A stretch of DNA of 64,000 bases from Lawsonibacter celer (GTDB lineage Bacteria > Bacillota > Clostridia > Oscillospirales > Oscillospiraceae), in the NCBI RefSeq assembly GCF_014281125.1, contig NZ_JACOEA010000006.1, positions 1-64,000 of the forward strand, read 5' to 3'. Positions 24,608 through 34,023 of this stretch are shown here, piece by piece. The notes beneath the pieces are model-generated. The model did not search any database. It was given only the letters and a program-made list of their open reading frames with translations, and was not told where the DNA came from. The first letter of the stretch is position 1; every line of letters begins with the position of its first letter. The translations under genes and the position numbers were made by a program.

Positions 24608-24636
24608 TTGTCTTTTCAGCAAAAAAGTGGTATGAT
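24608..24636 (+). promoter_or_regulatory. sigma-A promoter of miaB
   Basis: TTGTCT (24608-24613) and TATGAT (24631-24636) are separated by 17 bp, 28 bp before the miaB start. It diverges from the promoter of the racemase-like gene. Confidence 0.7.
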
Positions 24637-24664
24637 TTTTTATCAAACCATTTCCCGTGGAGGA

Positions 24665-26080
24665 ATGAACTTGAACACAAAAACGACACGCATCGCCCCG
24701 GAGGAAATCGACCGCCAGCGCGCCTTCTGCGCCCAGATCCGCGCGCGCAATTCCGCCCGGGCGGCCCAGCCCCTGGCCTTTGTGGACACCTACGGCTGCC
24801 AGCAGAACGAGGCCGATTCCGAGCGGCTGCGTGGCTATCTGGCCGAGATGGGCTACGCCTTTACGTCCGACGAGCATGAGGCCGATGTGATTTTAATCAA
24901 CACCTGCGCCATTCGGGAGCACGCGGAGCACCGGGTGCTGGGCAATGTGGGCGCCCTGGTGCACACCAAGCGGGCCAAGCCCGGACAGATCATCTGCGTG
25001 TGCGGCTGCATGGCGCAGGAGCCCCATGTAGCGCAGAAGATCAAAGACTCCTTCCGCCAGGTGGACCTGGTGTTCGGTCCCCACGCCCTGTGGAAATTCC
25101 CCGAGCTCTTCTACCGTGTGTACACCCGCCGGGGCCGGGTCTTTGAGATCACGGACGAGCCCGGCTCCATTGCCGAGGGCATCCCCGTGGTACGCCAGAA
25201 CGGCATCAAGGCCTGGGTGTCCATTATGTACGGGTGCAACAATTTCTGCACCTACTGCATCGTGCCCTATGTCCGTGGCCGGGAGCGCAGCCGGGACCCG
25301 GAGGTCATCCTCTCCGAGATCCGTGCCCTGGTGGACGAGGGCTACCGGGACATTACCCTGCTGGGACAGAACGTGAACTCCTACGGAAAGGACCTGGGCC
25401 TGGGCGTCGACTTTTCCGACCTGCTGGAGCAGGCGGCCGCCATTCCCGGGGATTTCCTGCTGCGGTTCATGACCAGCCACCCCAAGGACGCCTCCCAAAA
25501 GCTCTTTGACGTGATGGGCCGCTGTGAGAAGGTCGCCCCCCACTTCCACCTGCCCTTCCAGTCGGGCAGCACCCGGGTGCTGGAGGCCATGAACCGCCGG
25601 TACACCCGGGAGGGGTATCTGGAGAAGGTCCGCGCCCTGCGGGCCGCGGTGCCCGATGTGGTCATCACCTCGGACGTGATCGTAGGCTTCCCCGGGGAGA
25701 CCCAGGCTGAGTTTGAGGAGACCCTCTCCCTCATTGAGGAGGTGCGTTTTGACGCCCTCTTTACCTTCATCTACTCCCCCCGCAGGGGCACCCCGGCCGC
25801 CGGGATGGACGACCCCATGAGCAAGGAGGACAAGGCCGCCAATTTCCAGCGCCTGGCCGCCCGGCAGGACGAGATCTCCGAGGAGCGCCACGCCGCCTAT
25901 GTGGGAAGGACCGTCCGCTGCCTGGTGGATGGGGAGGACGGCAAGGGCCTGACTGCCCGCACCCCCGGCAACCGCCTGGTGCGGCTGGAGGGGGACAGGT
26001 CCCTCATTGGTCGTTTTGTCGAAATTCGTATGACCGGGTCGAACAAGTGGTCCTTAACCGGGGAGCCGGTTAAGGACTGA
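24665..26080 (+). CDS. miaB: tRNA-2-methylthio-N6-isopentenyladenosine synthase MiaB
   Basis: Radical SAM methylthiotransferase of 471 residues that adds a methylthio group to i6A37 of tRNAs. The domain order is UPF0004 with three cysteines (TYGCQQNEAD, INTCAIRE, VCGCMAQE), the radical SAM core (YGCNNFCTYCIVPYVRG) and a C-terminal TRAM domain (AAYVGRTVRC ... GRFVEIRMT). The start is unsettled: ATG 24665 is used, but TTG 24671 lies at a better distance from GGAGG. It is the first gene of the repair/tRNA group miaB-mutS-CPBP-mutL-hfq. The usual partner miaA, which makes i6A, is not beside it here. Confidence 0.93.
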   Translation: MNLNTKTTRIAPEEIDRQRAFCAQIRARNSARAAQPLAFVDTYGCQQNEADSERLRGYLAEMGYAFTSDEHEADVILINTCAIREHAEHRVLGNVGALVHTKRAKPGQIICVCGCMAQEPHVAQKIKDSFRQVDLVFGPHALWKFPELFYRVYTRRGRVFEITDEPGSIAEGIPVVRQNGIKAWVSIMYGCNNFCTYCIVPYVRGRERSRDPEVILSEIRALVDEGYRDITLLGQNVNSYGKDLGLGVDFSDLLEQAAAIPGDFLLRFMTSHPKDASQKLFDVMGRCEKVAPHFHLPFQSGSTRVLEAMNRRYTREGYLEKVRALRAAVPDVVITSDVIVGFPGETQAEFEETLSLIEEVRFDALFTFIYSPRRGTPAAGMDDPMSKEDKAANFQRLAARQDEISEERHAAYVGRTVRCLVDGEDGKGLTARTPGNRLVRLEGDRSLIGRFVEIRMTGSNKWSLTGEPVKD

Positions 26081-26144
26081 CAGAGTTTTGCACTCCCGCG
26101 CGGGGTCCGCTTTTGGGCTGCAAAATTGGACGGAAAACAACCAG

Positions 26145-26175
26145 GGAAGGCGGCCGAGCCGCCGAGGGAACCGCC
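26145..26175. repeat. dispersed short repeat, copy 2
   Basis: GGGAAGGCGGCCGAGCC followed by GCCGAGGGAACC, in the 199-bp gap between miaB and mutS, is nearly identical to 22717-22748. A downstream CCCGTCCCCCGCGGGGACAA (26197-26216) corresponds to a segment after copy 1. The rest of the gap holds the mutS ribosome-binding site. Confidence 0.6.
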
Positions 26176-26279
26176 CCCACGGGAGCGTGTTTCCCCGTCC
26201 CCCGCGGGGACAAAGCCCCTGTCCCCCTGCCAGGAGGACGCCACCCCCACCCCACAGACAGAGAAAAGGAGCACCCGCC

Positions 26280-28880
26280 ATGGCCGAACTGACCCCTATG
26301 CGCAGACAATATATCGAGATGAAGGAGCGCCACCCGGACTGCATTTTGTTTTTCCGCCTGGGAGACTTCTACGAGATGTTTGACGAGGACGCACACCTGG
26401 TGTCCAAGGAGCTGGAGCTGACCCTTACCAGCCGGGACCGCTCCAAGCCTGCCGAGGAGCGCACGCCCATGTGCGGCGTGCCCTACCACTCCGCCGACGC
26501 GTACATCGCCCGGCTGATCGCCAAGGGCTACAAGGTGGCCATCTGCGAGCAGATGGAGGACCCGGCCCTGGCCAAGGGCCTGGTGGAGCGGGAGGTCATC
26601 CGCATCGTCACCCCCGGCACGGTCATTGACTCGTCCATGCTGGAGGAGGGGCGCAACAACTTCATCTGCTCTATCTACCGGGACTCCACCGGCACGGGGC
26701 TGTGCTTCTGCGACATCTCCACCGGGGAGATCTCCGTCACCGCCTTCCCCGCCGGTGAGGGTGACGAGCATCTTTATAACGAGCTGGGCCGCTTCTCCCC
26801 CCGGGAGGCGGTGCTCTCCGACGGGGCGTACAGCGACGGGGCCCTGCTGGACTTTTTGGCCAAGCGTCTGGAGTGCCGCTGTGAAAACGGGGGAGAGGCC
26901 CGCTACCGCCCCGAGGCGGCCGGGGCGCTGGCCCGGAAGCAGTTTCAGACCGGGCTGGACGCCCTGCCCGAGGACCCCCACGCCCTCCAGGCGGCGGGCG
27001 GCCTGCTCTCCTATCTCTATGAAACCCAGAAGACCGACCTGGGCCACATTTCCACCCTGACCTATTTCACCACGGGGCAGTTTATGGAGCTGGATCTGAC
27101 TGCCCGGCAGACCCTGGAGCTAACCGAGACTCTGCGTTCCAAGGAAAAGCGGGGGAGCCTTCTGTGGGTGCTGGACAAGACCAGAACCGCCATGGGCCAC
27201 CGGCTCATCCGCGCCTGGATGGAACGGCCCCTGCTCTCCCCGGCGGCCATCAGCCGCCGCCTGGCTGCGGTGGGCGACCTGGCCGGGGACGCCGTGGGGC
27301 GGGAGGAGGTCATCCTCTGCCTGCGGGAGATCACCGACCTGGAGCGGCTGATCGGCCGCATCGTCTACGGCACCGCCGGCGGGCGGGACCTGGTGGCCCT
27401 GGCCGCCGGGCTGAGCCGGCTGCCCCGGCTGCGGGAGCTGCTCTCCCCCTACTCCGCTCCTCTGCTCTCCACCCTGCGGGAGGAGCTGGACGACCTGACC
27501 GAGCTGCGGGAGCTCATTGCCCGGGCCGTTGTGGACGAGCCCCCCTTCTCCGTGCGGGAGGGCGGCTTTATCCGCGCCGGCTACCACGACGAGGTGGACC
27601 GCCTGCGGGACATCCAGGCCAACGGCAAGGGCATGGTGGCCGCCATTGAGGCCCGGGAGAAGGAAAAGACCGGCATCAAGAGCCTGAAGGTGGGCTACAA
27701 CAAGGTGTTCGGCTACTACATTGAGGTGTCCAAGTCCTACTACGACCAAGTGCCCGCCGATTACATCCGCAAGCAGACCCTGTCTAACTGCGAGCGCTAT
27801 ATTACCCAGGAATTAAAGGACATGGAGCACACCATTCTCTCCGCCCAGGACAGGCTGGTGGCCCTGGAGTTCGAGCTGTTCTGCGATCTGCGGGAGAGGG
27901 CCGCCGCCTGCGTGGGGCGCATTCAGGCCTCCGCCGCCGCCGTGGCCCAGACCGATGTGCTGGCCTCCTTCGCCGCCGTGGCCGCGGACGGGAACTACTG
28001 CCGTCCGGAGGTGGACCTGTCCGACCGCATCGAGATCGTCGAGGGACGCCACCCGGTGGTGGAGAAGATGCTCCGACACAGCCTCTTTGTCCCCAACGAC
28101 ACTTTTATGGACAACAAGGACGACACCGTGGCCATCATCACCGGCCCCAACATGGCGGGCAAATCCACCTACATGCGCCAGGTGGCCCTCATTGTGCTTA
28201 TGGCTCAGATGGGCTCCTTTGTCCCGGCCAGATCCGCCCGTATCGGCGTGGTGGACCGGGTGTTCACCCGCATCGGCGCCAGCGACGACCTCTCCGCCGG
28301 GCAGTCCACCTTCATGGTGGAGATGACCGAGGTGGCCGAGCTGCTGAAAAACGCCACCGCCCGCTCCCTGCTGATCCTGGACGAGATCGGCCGGGGCACC
28401 TCCACCTACGACGGCATGTCCATCGCCCGGGCAGTGCTGGAATACTGCGCGGACAAGCGCCGCCTGGGGGCCAAGACCCTCTTTGCCACCCACTACCACG
28501 AGATCACCGGCCTGGAGGGGCAGATTACCGGGGTAAAGAACTACAACATTGCCGCCAAGAAGCGCAGGGACGACATCATTTTCCTGCGCAAAATCGTCCC
28601 CGGCGGGGCGGATCAGAGCTATGGCATCGAGGTGGCCAAGCTGGCCGGGGTGCCCGACAGAGTCATCCGCCGGGCCCGGGAGATCCTGGCCGAGCTGGAG
28701 GCCGAGGGCGCCGTCCGGCCCGCGGCGGAACCCGCCGCGGCCGACCGGGACGGGGGCCAGGTCTCCCTGATGGATATGGGGGCCGCCCAGGCGGCCGAGC
28801 GGCTGCGGAGGACCGATGTGAACACCCTGACCCCCATTGAGGCCATGAACCTGCTCTTTGAGCTCAAGCAGATGCTTTGA
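26280..28880 (+). CDS. mutS: DNA mismatch repair protein MutS
   Basis: Mismatch-recognition ATPase of 866 residues, full length for MutS. The N-terminal mismatch-binding domain keeps the F-Y-E wedge (RLGDFYEMF). The connector, lever and clamp domains fill the middle, and the ATPase near residues 595-800 has Walker A GPNMAGKST, the TFMVEM segment, Walker B LLILDEIGRGTSTYDG and ATHYHE. The C-terminal end has the short helical dimerisation region (MNLLFELKQML). ATG 26280 follows AAAAGGA. The partner mutL lies one gene downstream, split from it by a CPBP-protease gene. Confidence 0.95.
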   Translation: MAELTPMRRQYIEMKERHPDCILFFRLGDFYEMFDEDAHLVSKELELTLTSRDRSKPAEERTPMCGVPYHSADAYIARLIAKGYKVAICEQMEDPALAKGLVEREVIRIVTPGTVIDSSMLEEGRNNFICSIYRDSTGTGLCFCDISTGEISVTAFPAGEGDEHLYNELGRFSPREAVLSDGAYSDGALLDFLAKRLECRCENGGEARYRPEAAGALARKQFQTGLDALPEDPHALQAAGGLLSYLYETQKTDLGHISTLTYFTTGQFMELDLTARQTLELTETLRSKEKRGSLLWVLDKTRTAMGHRLIRAWMERPLLSPAAISRRLAAVGDLAGDAVGREEVILCLREITDLERLIGRIVYGTAGGRDLVALAAGLSRLPRLRELLSPYSAPLLSTLREELDDLTELRELIARAVVDEPPFSVREGGFIRAGYHDEVDRLRDIQANGKGMVAAIEAREKEKTGIKSLKVGYNKVFGYYIEVSKSYYDQVPADYIRKQTLSNCERYITQELKDMEHTILSAQDRLVALEFELFCDLRERAAACVGRIQASAAAVAQTDVLASFAAVAADGNYCRPEVDLSDRIEIVEGRHPVVEKMLRHSLFVPNDTFMDNKDDTVAIITGPNMAGKSTYMRQVALIVLMAQMGSFVPARSARIGVVDRVFTRIGASDDLSAGQSTFMVEMTEVAELLKNATARSLLILDEIGRGTSTYDGMSIARAVLEYCADKRRLGAKTLFATHYHEITGLEGQITGVKNYNIAAKKRRDDIIFLRKIVPGGADQSYGIEVAKLAGVPDRVIRRAREILAELEAEGAVRPAAEPAAADRDGGQVSLMDMGAAQAAERLRRTDVNTLTPIEAMNLLFELKQML

Positions 28881-28928
28881 GCATTTCCCGCGGGAGGCTA
28901 GGCGCCTGCAAGTGAAAGGAGAGCTTTT

Positions 28929-29627
28929 ATGAACCCACAGCGCCCCATCTGGCAATCTGCGCTCACCCCGGCGGAACGCGGCCGGGGCTGGGTGTTTTTC
29001 GCGCTGTACGTGTTTCTCTTCCCGCCTCTGATGGGTCTGATCCAGCGCGCCATGGGCGGCGAGCTGCCCGTGGCCGAGGCCAATGTGATTTACTACCTGC
29101 TGTGCGTGACCCTGGTCCTGCTGGTGCTGTGGAACTTTTTGAAAAAAAGCTTTTTTCTGCTGCTGGACTGGCTGCCGGAAAATCTGTTTGCCTTTGTGAC
29201 CGGCCTGGCCGGGTCGGGCGCGCTCCACTTTCTGGTGATGCTTCTGCCCTATCCGGTGGACAACCCCAGCCTGCTGAGCTATCAGGCGGAATTTGCCCTC
29301 TCTCCCAAGGCCACGGCGGTGATCCTGCTGGTGCTCATGCCCGTGGTGGAGGAGGTCCTTTTCCGCGGCGTTCTCTTCGGCACGGTGGGGCGATACAGCC
29401 GGCCCCTGGCCTACGTCCTCTCCACTGGGCTCTACGCGGTCTACTGCGTGTGGCAGTTTGTGTACTCCTTCGGCGCGGTGGATTTCCGCTACCTGCTGCT
29501 GGCCGTGCAGTATCTGCCCATGGGCCTCGCCCTCTCCTGGTGCTATGACCGGGGCGGCTCGGTGTGGTCCGCCGCCGTCCTCCACGCGGTCATCAACGCC
29601 TTTACTCTGTTTTTTGCCATTCATTGA
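28929..29627 (+). CDS. CPBP (CAAX/bacteriocin-processing type) intramembrane metalloprotease
   Basis: Membrane protein of 232 residues with about six hydrophobic helices. Motif 1 of the CPBP family, EEVLFRG, is near residue 140 and is followed by the second conserved helix; an H in VLHAVINAF near the C-terminus fits the last metal-binding motif. The usual FxxxH of motif 2 is not clear (STGLYAVYCVW), so activity is less sure. Family members process bacteriocins or prenylated proteins or act in immunity and signalling. It lies between mutS and mutL with AAAGGAGAG before ATG 28929, an unusual insertion into a conserved pair. Confidence 0.75.
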   Translation: MNPQRPIWQSALTPAERGRGWVFFALYVFLFPPLMGLIQRAMGGELPVAEANVIYYLLCVTLVLLVLWNFLKKSFFLLLDWLPENLFAFVTGLAGSGALHFLVMLLPYPVDNPSLLSYQAEFALSPKATAVILLVLMPVVEEVLFRGVLFGTVGRYSRPLAYVLSTGLYAVYCVWQFVYSFGAVDFRYLLLAVQYLPMGLALSWCYDRGGSVWSAAVLHAVINAFTLFFAIH

Positions 29628-29647
29628 TGATTAGAAAGTTGGTTATT

Positions 29648-31588
29648 ATGCCTCACATTCAACCATTAGATCCCCATGTGGCCGACCTGATCGCCGCCGG
29701 CGAGGTGGTGGAGCGGCCAGCGTCGGTGGTAAAGGAACTGATGGAAAATGCCATCGACGCGGGCGCCAAATCAGTGAGCGTGGAGATCCAGCACGGCGGG
29801 ATGACCCTCATCCGGGTCACCGACGACGGCTGCGGCATTCCCCCGGAGGAGGCTGAGACCGCCTTTCTCCGCCACGCCACCAGCAAAATCCGCACCGAGT
29901 ACGACCTGGAGGCTATCGGCACCCTTGGCTTCCGGGGAGAGGCCCTGGCGGCCATCGCCGCGGTCAGCCGGGTCGAGCTGCTCACCTGCACGGCGGACGC
30001 GCCCATGGGTGTCGCCCTGGCCCTGGAGGGCGGCGCGGTGGTCAGCCGGGAGGAGGCGGGCTGCCCCAGGGGCACCACTCTTATCGTCCGGGACCTGTTC
30101 TACAACACCCCCGCCCGGCTGAAATTCATGAAAAAGGACGCAGCGGAGGGGGCGGCGGTCTTTGTGGCGGTGCAGCGAACCGCCCTGTCCCATCCGGAGG
30201 TGTCCGTACGCTTTCTGCGGGACGGGAAGCAGGAGCTGTTCACCCCCGGGGACGGGGCGCTCCGCTCCGCCCTGTACGCCGTGCTCGGCCGGGACATGGC
30301 CCTGGGCTTCACCCCAGTGAAGGGCTCGGGGGAGGATATGAGCGTATCCGGCTTTGTGTCCCTGCCCGCCTGCTGCCGTGGTACCCGGGGATACCAATAT
30401 TTTTTTGTCAACGGCCGCTTTGTCAAAAGCCGGACCATGATGGCCGCCCTGGAGGAGGCCTATGCCAATCAGAAGATGGTGGGCAAATTCCCCGGCTGCG
30501 TGCTCCATCTGACCTGCAGGCTGAGCGGGGTGGACGTGAACGTCCACCCCACCAAGCAGGAGGTCAAGTTCGGCAGTGAGCGGCAGGTGTTCAGCGCGGT
30601 CTACCACGCCGTCCAGGCCGCGCTGGAGGCCGACCACACCCGCCCACGGGCGGAATTGAGCGCTTCCGCCGTCCCCGCGCCCCGGGACGGCCGCACGGAA
30701 GGGCAGGCCGGCGGCGTGTGCGCCGATTCCGTCACCCCCAATCAGACCGTCTTCCGCGCCATGACCGCCCAGGAATTCCGCTCTCCGGCGGCACACCCGG
30801 CCCCCAGCTTCTCCCTTAACGATTTTACCGCGCCCCGGACCGTCCAGGCGGCGGGAACGGAGATTGCGCCCAAGGCCGCCCCGACGGCCCCTGTTTCCGC
30901 CCTTTTTCCGCCCGAGGGGAAGGGTGCGGCTCCCGTCCACGCCCCCCCCTCTGCGCCCGCCGCTGTTCCCGACCGGTCCGCGGCCCCGCAGCCCGTCCCC
31001 AAGCCTCAGCCCGAGCCGGCGGCCCAGCCATGGCGGGTGGCCGGAGAGGTGCTCAACACCTACATTATCGTGGAGCAGGGGGACAAGATCCTCTTCATCG
31101 ACAAACACGCCGCCCATGAGCGGCTCAACTTTGACCGGCTCAAGGCAGAGGGCTACACCCCCATGGTACAGGCCCTGCTGACCCCGGTGGTCTTTACTCC
31201 CGCGGCGGAGGAGGGGGCGGCTCTGCTGGCCCACCTGCCCCTGCTCGCCCGCTTTGGTTTTGAGGCGGAGGACTTCGGCGGCGGGGCCATTCTGGTGCGC
31301 GCGGCCCCCGGCGACATCGCCGCCGGCGAGATCGAGGCCACCCTCTGCGACCTGGCCGGGCGGCTGCTTACCACCGGCCGGGCCGACCCGGACGCCGCCC
31401 GGGACGCGCTGCTGCACACCATGGCCTGCAAGGCCGCCATCAAGGGCGGACAGAAAAATGCACCGGAGGAGCTGCAGCGGGTCGCCGAGGCGGTTGTGTC
31501 CGGCGCGGTCAGGTACTGCCCCCATGGGCGGCCCGTGGCGATTGAACTGACCAGGGCGCAGCTGGAGAAACAGTTTAAACGGGCGTGA
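29648..31588 (+). CDS. mutL: DNA mismatch repair protein MutL
   Basis: Mismatch repair protein of 646 residues. The GHKL ATPase half has the motifs ENAIDAGA (N for Mg), DDGCGI and GFRGEALAAIAAV, followed by a transducer domain ending near residue 330 (NVHPTKQEVKF). A long Ala/Pro-rich linker (about 335-465) leads to the C-terminal dimerisation and endonuclease domain. The endonuclease motif, usually DQHA-x2-E-x4-E, reads DKHAAHERLNFD, and ACKAAIK and CPHGRPV are in place. Nicking activity is therefore likely. ATG 29648 lies 20 bp after the CPBP gene with a weak ribosome-binding site. Confidence 0.94.
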   Translation: MPHIQPLDPHVADLIAAGEVVERPASVVKELMENAIDAGAKSVSVEIQHGGMTLIRVTDDGCGIPPEEAETAFLRHATSKIRTEYDLEAIGTLGFRGEALAAIAAVSRVELLTCTADAPMGVALALEGGAVVSREEAGCPRGTTLIVRDLFYNTPARLKFMKKDAAEGAAVFVAVQRTALSHPEVSVRFLRDGKQELFTPGDGALRSALYAVLGRDMALGFTPVKGSGEDMSVSGFVSLPACCRGTRGYQYFFVNGRFVKSRTMMAALEEAYANQKMVGKFPGCVLHLTCRLSGVDVNVHPTKQEVKFGSERQVFSAVYHAVQAALEADHTRPRAELSASAVPAPRDGRTEGQAGGVCADSVTPNQTVFRAMTAQEFRSPAAHPAPSFSLNDFTAPRTVQAAGTEIAPKAAPTAPVSALFPPEGKGAAPVHAPPSAPAAVPDRSAAPQPVPKPQPEPAAQPWRVAGEVLNTYIIVEQGDKILFIDKHAAHERLNFDRLKAEGYTPMVQALLTPVVFTPAAEEGAALLAHLPLLARFGFEAEDFGGGAILVRAAPGDIAAGEIEATLCDLAGRLLTTGRADPDAARDALLHTMACKAAIKGGQKNAPEELQRVAEAVVSGAVRYCPHGRPVAIELTRAQLEKQFKRA

Positions 31589-31633
31589 TTTGGGTTTTCC
31601 CCGCCTCTTCGAGTTTTTTCACGCAAAAATTGG

Positions 31634-31639
31634 TATAAT
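31634..31639 (+). promoter_or_regulatory. -10 box of a likely hfq promoter
   Basis: TATAAT within TTGGTATAATATGG lies 40 bp before the hfq start in the 90-bp gap after mutL. No good -35 box is seen, so this may be an extended -10 type promoter. Confidence 0.5.
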
Positions 31640-31678
31640 ATGGATGCATTCTTTATAGAGAAAAGGAGTGCATCTCAA

Positions 31679-31924
31679 ATGCAAAAAAACAACAATCTAC
31701 AGGACCTCTTTCTGCTCCGCGCCCGCAAGACCCGTGCCAATGTGACCATGTTTCTGATGAACGGCTACCAGCTGCGGGGGCAGATCGCCGGGTTTGACCC
31801 CTTTGTGGTGGTCCTGATGAGCGAGGGCAAACAGCAGGTCATCTATAAACACGCGATCTCGACTATCACGCCGGAGCGGCCCGTCTCTCTGGACGGGGAG
31901 GAGGAGGCCGCCCGCGGAATCTGA
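31679..31924 (+). CDS. hfq: RNA chaperone Hfq
   Basis: Sm-like RNA-binding protein of 81 residues that forms a hexameric ring and helps small RNAs pair with mRNA. Sm1 contains [20 protein letters not shown] and [13 protein letters not shown]; Sm2 has the YKHAISTI segment, which corresponds to the Y-K-H-A motif of the proximal RNA-binding pore. ATG 31679 follows AAAAGGAG. It sits in its usual clostridial place after mutL, although miaA is missing between them. Confidence 0.95.
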   Translation: MQKNNNLQDLFLLRARKTRANVTMFLMNGYQLRGQIAGFDPFVVVLMSEGKQQVIYKHAISTITPERPVSLDGEEEAARGI

Positions 31925-31939
31925 CAAAGGACAAACGCC

Positions 31940-33220
31940 ATGAAGCAGGGAACCCTTCTCAACAAAATCGTCATGCTGGTGCTGCTGGCCGCCATTGTGG
32001 TCTATCTGATCGCCTCGGCCTGGAACAGCCTGCACGAGCCCTTCTCCACCGTGGTCTCCTATGCCTACAGCGTGGACGACTCTCTGGAGGTCACCGGTTT
32101 TCTGGTCCGGGAGGAGACCGTGATTCCGGGACAAAGCGGCATTGTGGATCTTCTGCCCCAGGAGGGGGAGAAGGTGTCCAGAGGCGGAACCGTGGCTCTT
32201 CTGTACCAGAACAGCAGCGCCCTGGACCGCAAGCAGGAGCTGTACGCCCTGGAGCTGGAGCGGGAACAACTGCAGTACTCCCTGACCCAGGAGGACGCAG
32301 GCCGGGACGCCTCTGCCCTGAACCAGGCGGTGATTGACTCCATGGTGGCGCTGAAGGCATCCGCCGCCGCGGGGGATCTGACCGGCCTGGAGGGGGAGAC
32401 CCTAAATTTGAAGAGCCTGGTCTACCGCCGGGATTATACATACGGCTCCGGCGGGGAGAGCGGCAGCATCGAGGACGCCATCCAGGACGTGGAGTCCCGG
32501 ATCAGCGCCCTGACCAGCCAGGCCAGCCAGGACACCACCCGGGTCACCACGGACCGGGCCGGCGTTTTTTCCGGTCAGGTGGACGGCTATGAGACCCTGC
32601 TCACCCCGGACCAGCTTGAGACCTACACCCCCTCCGCCTTGGATGCCCTGGCCCGGCAGAAGCCCGCCGGGGACGAGAGCGCCATCGGCAAGCTCATCAC
32701 CGACGCCACCTGGTACTTCGTCTGTCCCATCAGCGAGGAGGACGCCGGGCGGCTGTACGAGGGCGGCTCTGTCACCGTGCGCTTCTCCCGGGACTGGTCC
32801 GGCGAGGTGGACATGCAGGTGGAGCGCATCGGCACCCCGGAAGACGGCCGGGTAGCCGTGGTGCTCTCTACCGACCGCTACCTCTCCCAGGTCACGCTAC
32901 TCCGCCGTCAGACGGTGGAGCTGGTGTTTGACACCCTCACCGGGATCCGCGTCCCCAAGCAGGCCCTTCGGGTGGACACCCGCACCGTCACCGACGCGGA
33001 GACCGGGGAGGAGCGCCAGGAGCAGATCAACGTGGTCTACGCGCTGGTGGGGACCCAGGCCGAGAAAAAACCGGTGGTCATTGTGGATCAGGAGGAGGAC
33101 TTCTGCCTGGTCCAGCCCGCCCCGGCCGCCACCCAGACCGAGCAGAAGAAAATACTCCGGGCCGGAGATGAAATTATTGTGGCCGCAGAGGAGCTGTACG
33201 ACGGGAAAGTCGTCCGATAG
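31940..33220 (+). CDS. HlyD-like membrane-anchored protein of the cell-division cluster
   Basis: Protein of 426 residues with one N-terminal transmembrane helix (about 8-28) and a large extracellular part. It contains a biotinyl-lipoyl-like beta segment (GQSGIVDLLPQEGEKVSRGG), a helical hairpin (about 90-130) and a later beta-rich domain (GGSVTVRFSRDWSGE, RVPKQALRVDTRTV), the layout of HlyD/adaptor proteins. No transport partner is adjacent. Genes like this precede yggS-sepF-divIVA in many Clostridia, so a role at the septum or envelope is likely but unproven. It is 15 bp after hfq. Confidence 0.72.
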   Translation: MKQGTLLNKIVMLVLLAAIVVYLIASAWNSLHEPFSTVVSYAYSVDDSLEVTGFLVREETVIPGQSGIVDLLPQEGEKVSRGGTVALLYQNSSALDRKQELYALELEREQLQYSLTQEDAGRDASALNQAVIDSMVALKASAAAGDLTGLEGETLNLKSLVYRRDYTYGSGGESGSIEDAIQDVESRISALTSQASQDTTRVTTDRAGVFSGQVDGYETLLTPDQLETYTPSALDALARQKPAGDESAIGKLITDATWYFVCPISEEDAGRLYEGGSVTVRFSRDWSGEVDMQVERIGTPEDGRVAVVLSTDRYLSQVTLLRRQTVELVFDTLTGIRVPKQALRVDTRTVTDAETGEERQEQINVVYALVGTQAEKKPVVIVDQEEDFCLVQPAPAATQTEQKKILRAGDEIIVAAEELYDGKVVR

Positions 33221-33283
33221 ACCGGGCGGCGCCCGGTGAAAGAAACACCGCAGTGCGGCGGAATGTTTGTGGGGTGCTTTTGT

Positions 33284-34006
33284 ATGTCATTGGCACAGCA
33301 GGTTGCTTCCGTGCAGGCGCGGATTGCCGCGGCGGCACGCCAGGCCGGACGAGATCCGGAGGAGATCACTCTGGTGGCTGCCACAAAAACGCAGACTTCT
33401 GACACCATTCGGGCGGCCATTGCCGCCGGGATCACAGTGTGCGGGGAAAACCGTGTGCAGGAGATGTCCGCCCACCTGGATGACGACGCCTACGCCGGGG
33501 CCCGGCTGCACTTTATCGGCCATCTGCAGACCAACAAGGTCCGCCAGGTGGTGGGCCGGGTCGATCTGATCGAGTCGGTCAGCTCCCTGCGCCTGCTGGA
33601 GGCCATTGAAGCCCAGGCGGCCAAGCTCGACCTGGTGCAGGACATTCTGCTGGAGGTCAACATCGGCGGTGAGGCGAGCAAAAGCGGCCTTCTGCCCGCC
33701 GAAACACCCCAAATGGCCCGGCTGGCCGCCGGGCGGCCCCATATCAGGCTGCGGGGACTTATGGCAATTCCTCCAGCCGCTTCCATTGCTGGAGGCAACC
33801 GCAAATTTTTTGCGCAGATGCGGCAGCTTTTTGTTGACATAAGAACTCTTTTGACGGATAATAAATCTGATATTGACTGCCTTTCCATGGGAATGAGCGG
33901 CGACTTTGAGGACGCCGTGCAGGAGGGGGCCACCCTGGTACGGGTGGGAACCGCGCTGTTCGGTCCCCGGCCGCCTGTGCGCACGGCCCAAAACGAAGGA
34001 CAATGA
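33284..34006 (+). CDS. YggS/PLPBP-family pyridoxal-phosphate homeostasis protein
   Basis: PLP-binding protein of 240 residues with a single TIM-barrel domain like the N-terminal domain of alanine racemase. The PLP lysine lies in LVAATKTQ near residue 37. Other conserved blocks are FGENR-type VCGENRVQEM, LHFIGHLQTNK and the phosphate-binding LSMGMSGDFEDAVQEGATLVRVG. It keeps cellular PLP levels in balance and has no known catalytic activity. ATG 33284 is chosen because the protein alignment starts there. It is in its usual place before sepF (ylmE-ylmF order). Confidence 0.92.
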   Translation: MSLAQQVASVQARIAAAARQAGRDPEEITLVAATKTQTSDTIRAAIAAGITVCGENRVQEMSAHLDDDAYAGARLHFIGHLQTNKVRQVVGRVDLIESVSSLRLLEAIEAQAAKLDLVQDILLEVNIGGEASKSGLLPAETPQMARLAAGRPHIRLRGLMAIPPAASIAGGNRKFFAQMRQLFVDIRTLLTDNKSDIDCLSMGMSGDFEDAVQEGATLVRVGTALFGPRPPVRTAQNEGQ

Positions 34007-34023
34007 TTTTGGGGGGAAACCAA

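Noticed and set aside
28929-29627. CPBP protein as an immunity gene for a nearby bacteriocin
   Set aside because: No precursor peptide or lanthipeptide/bacteriocin gene was found in the flanks.
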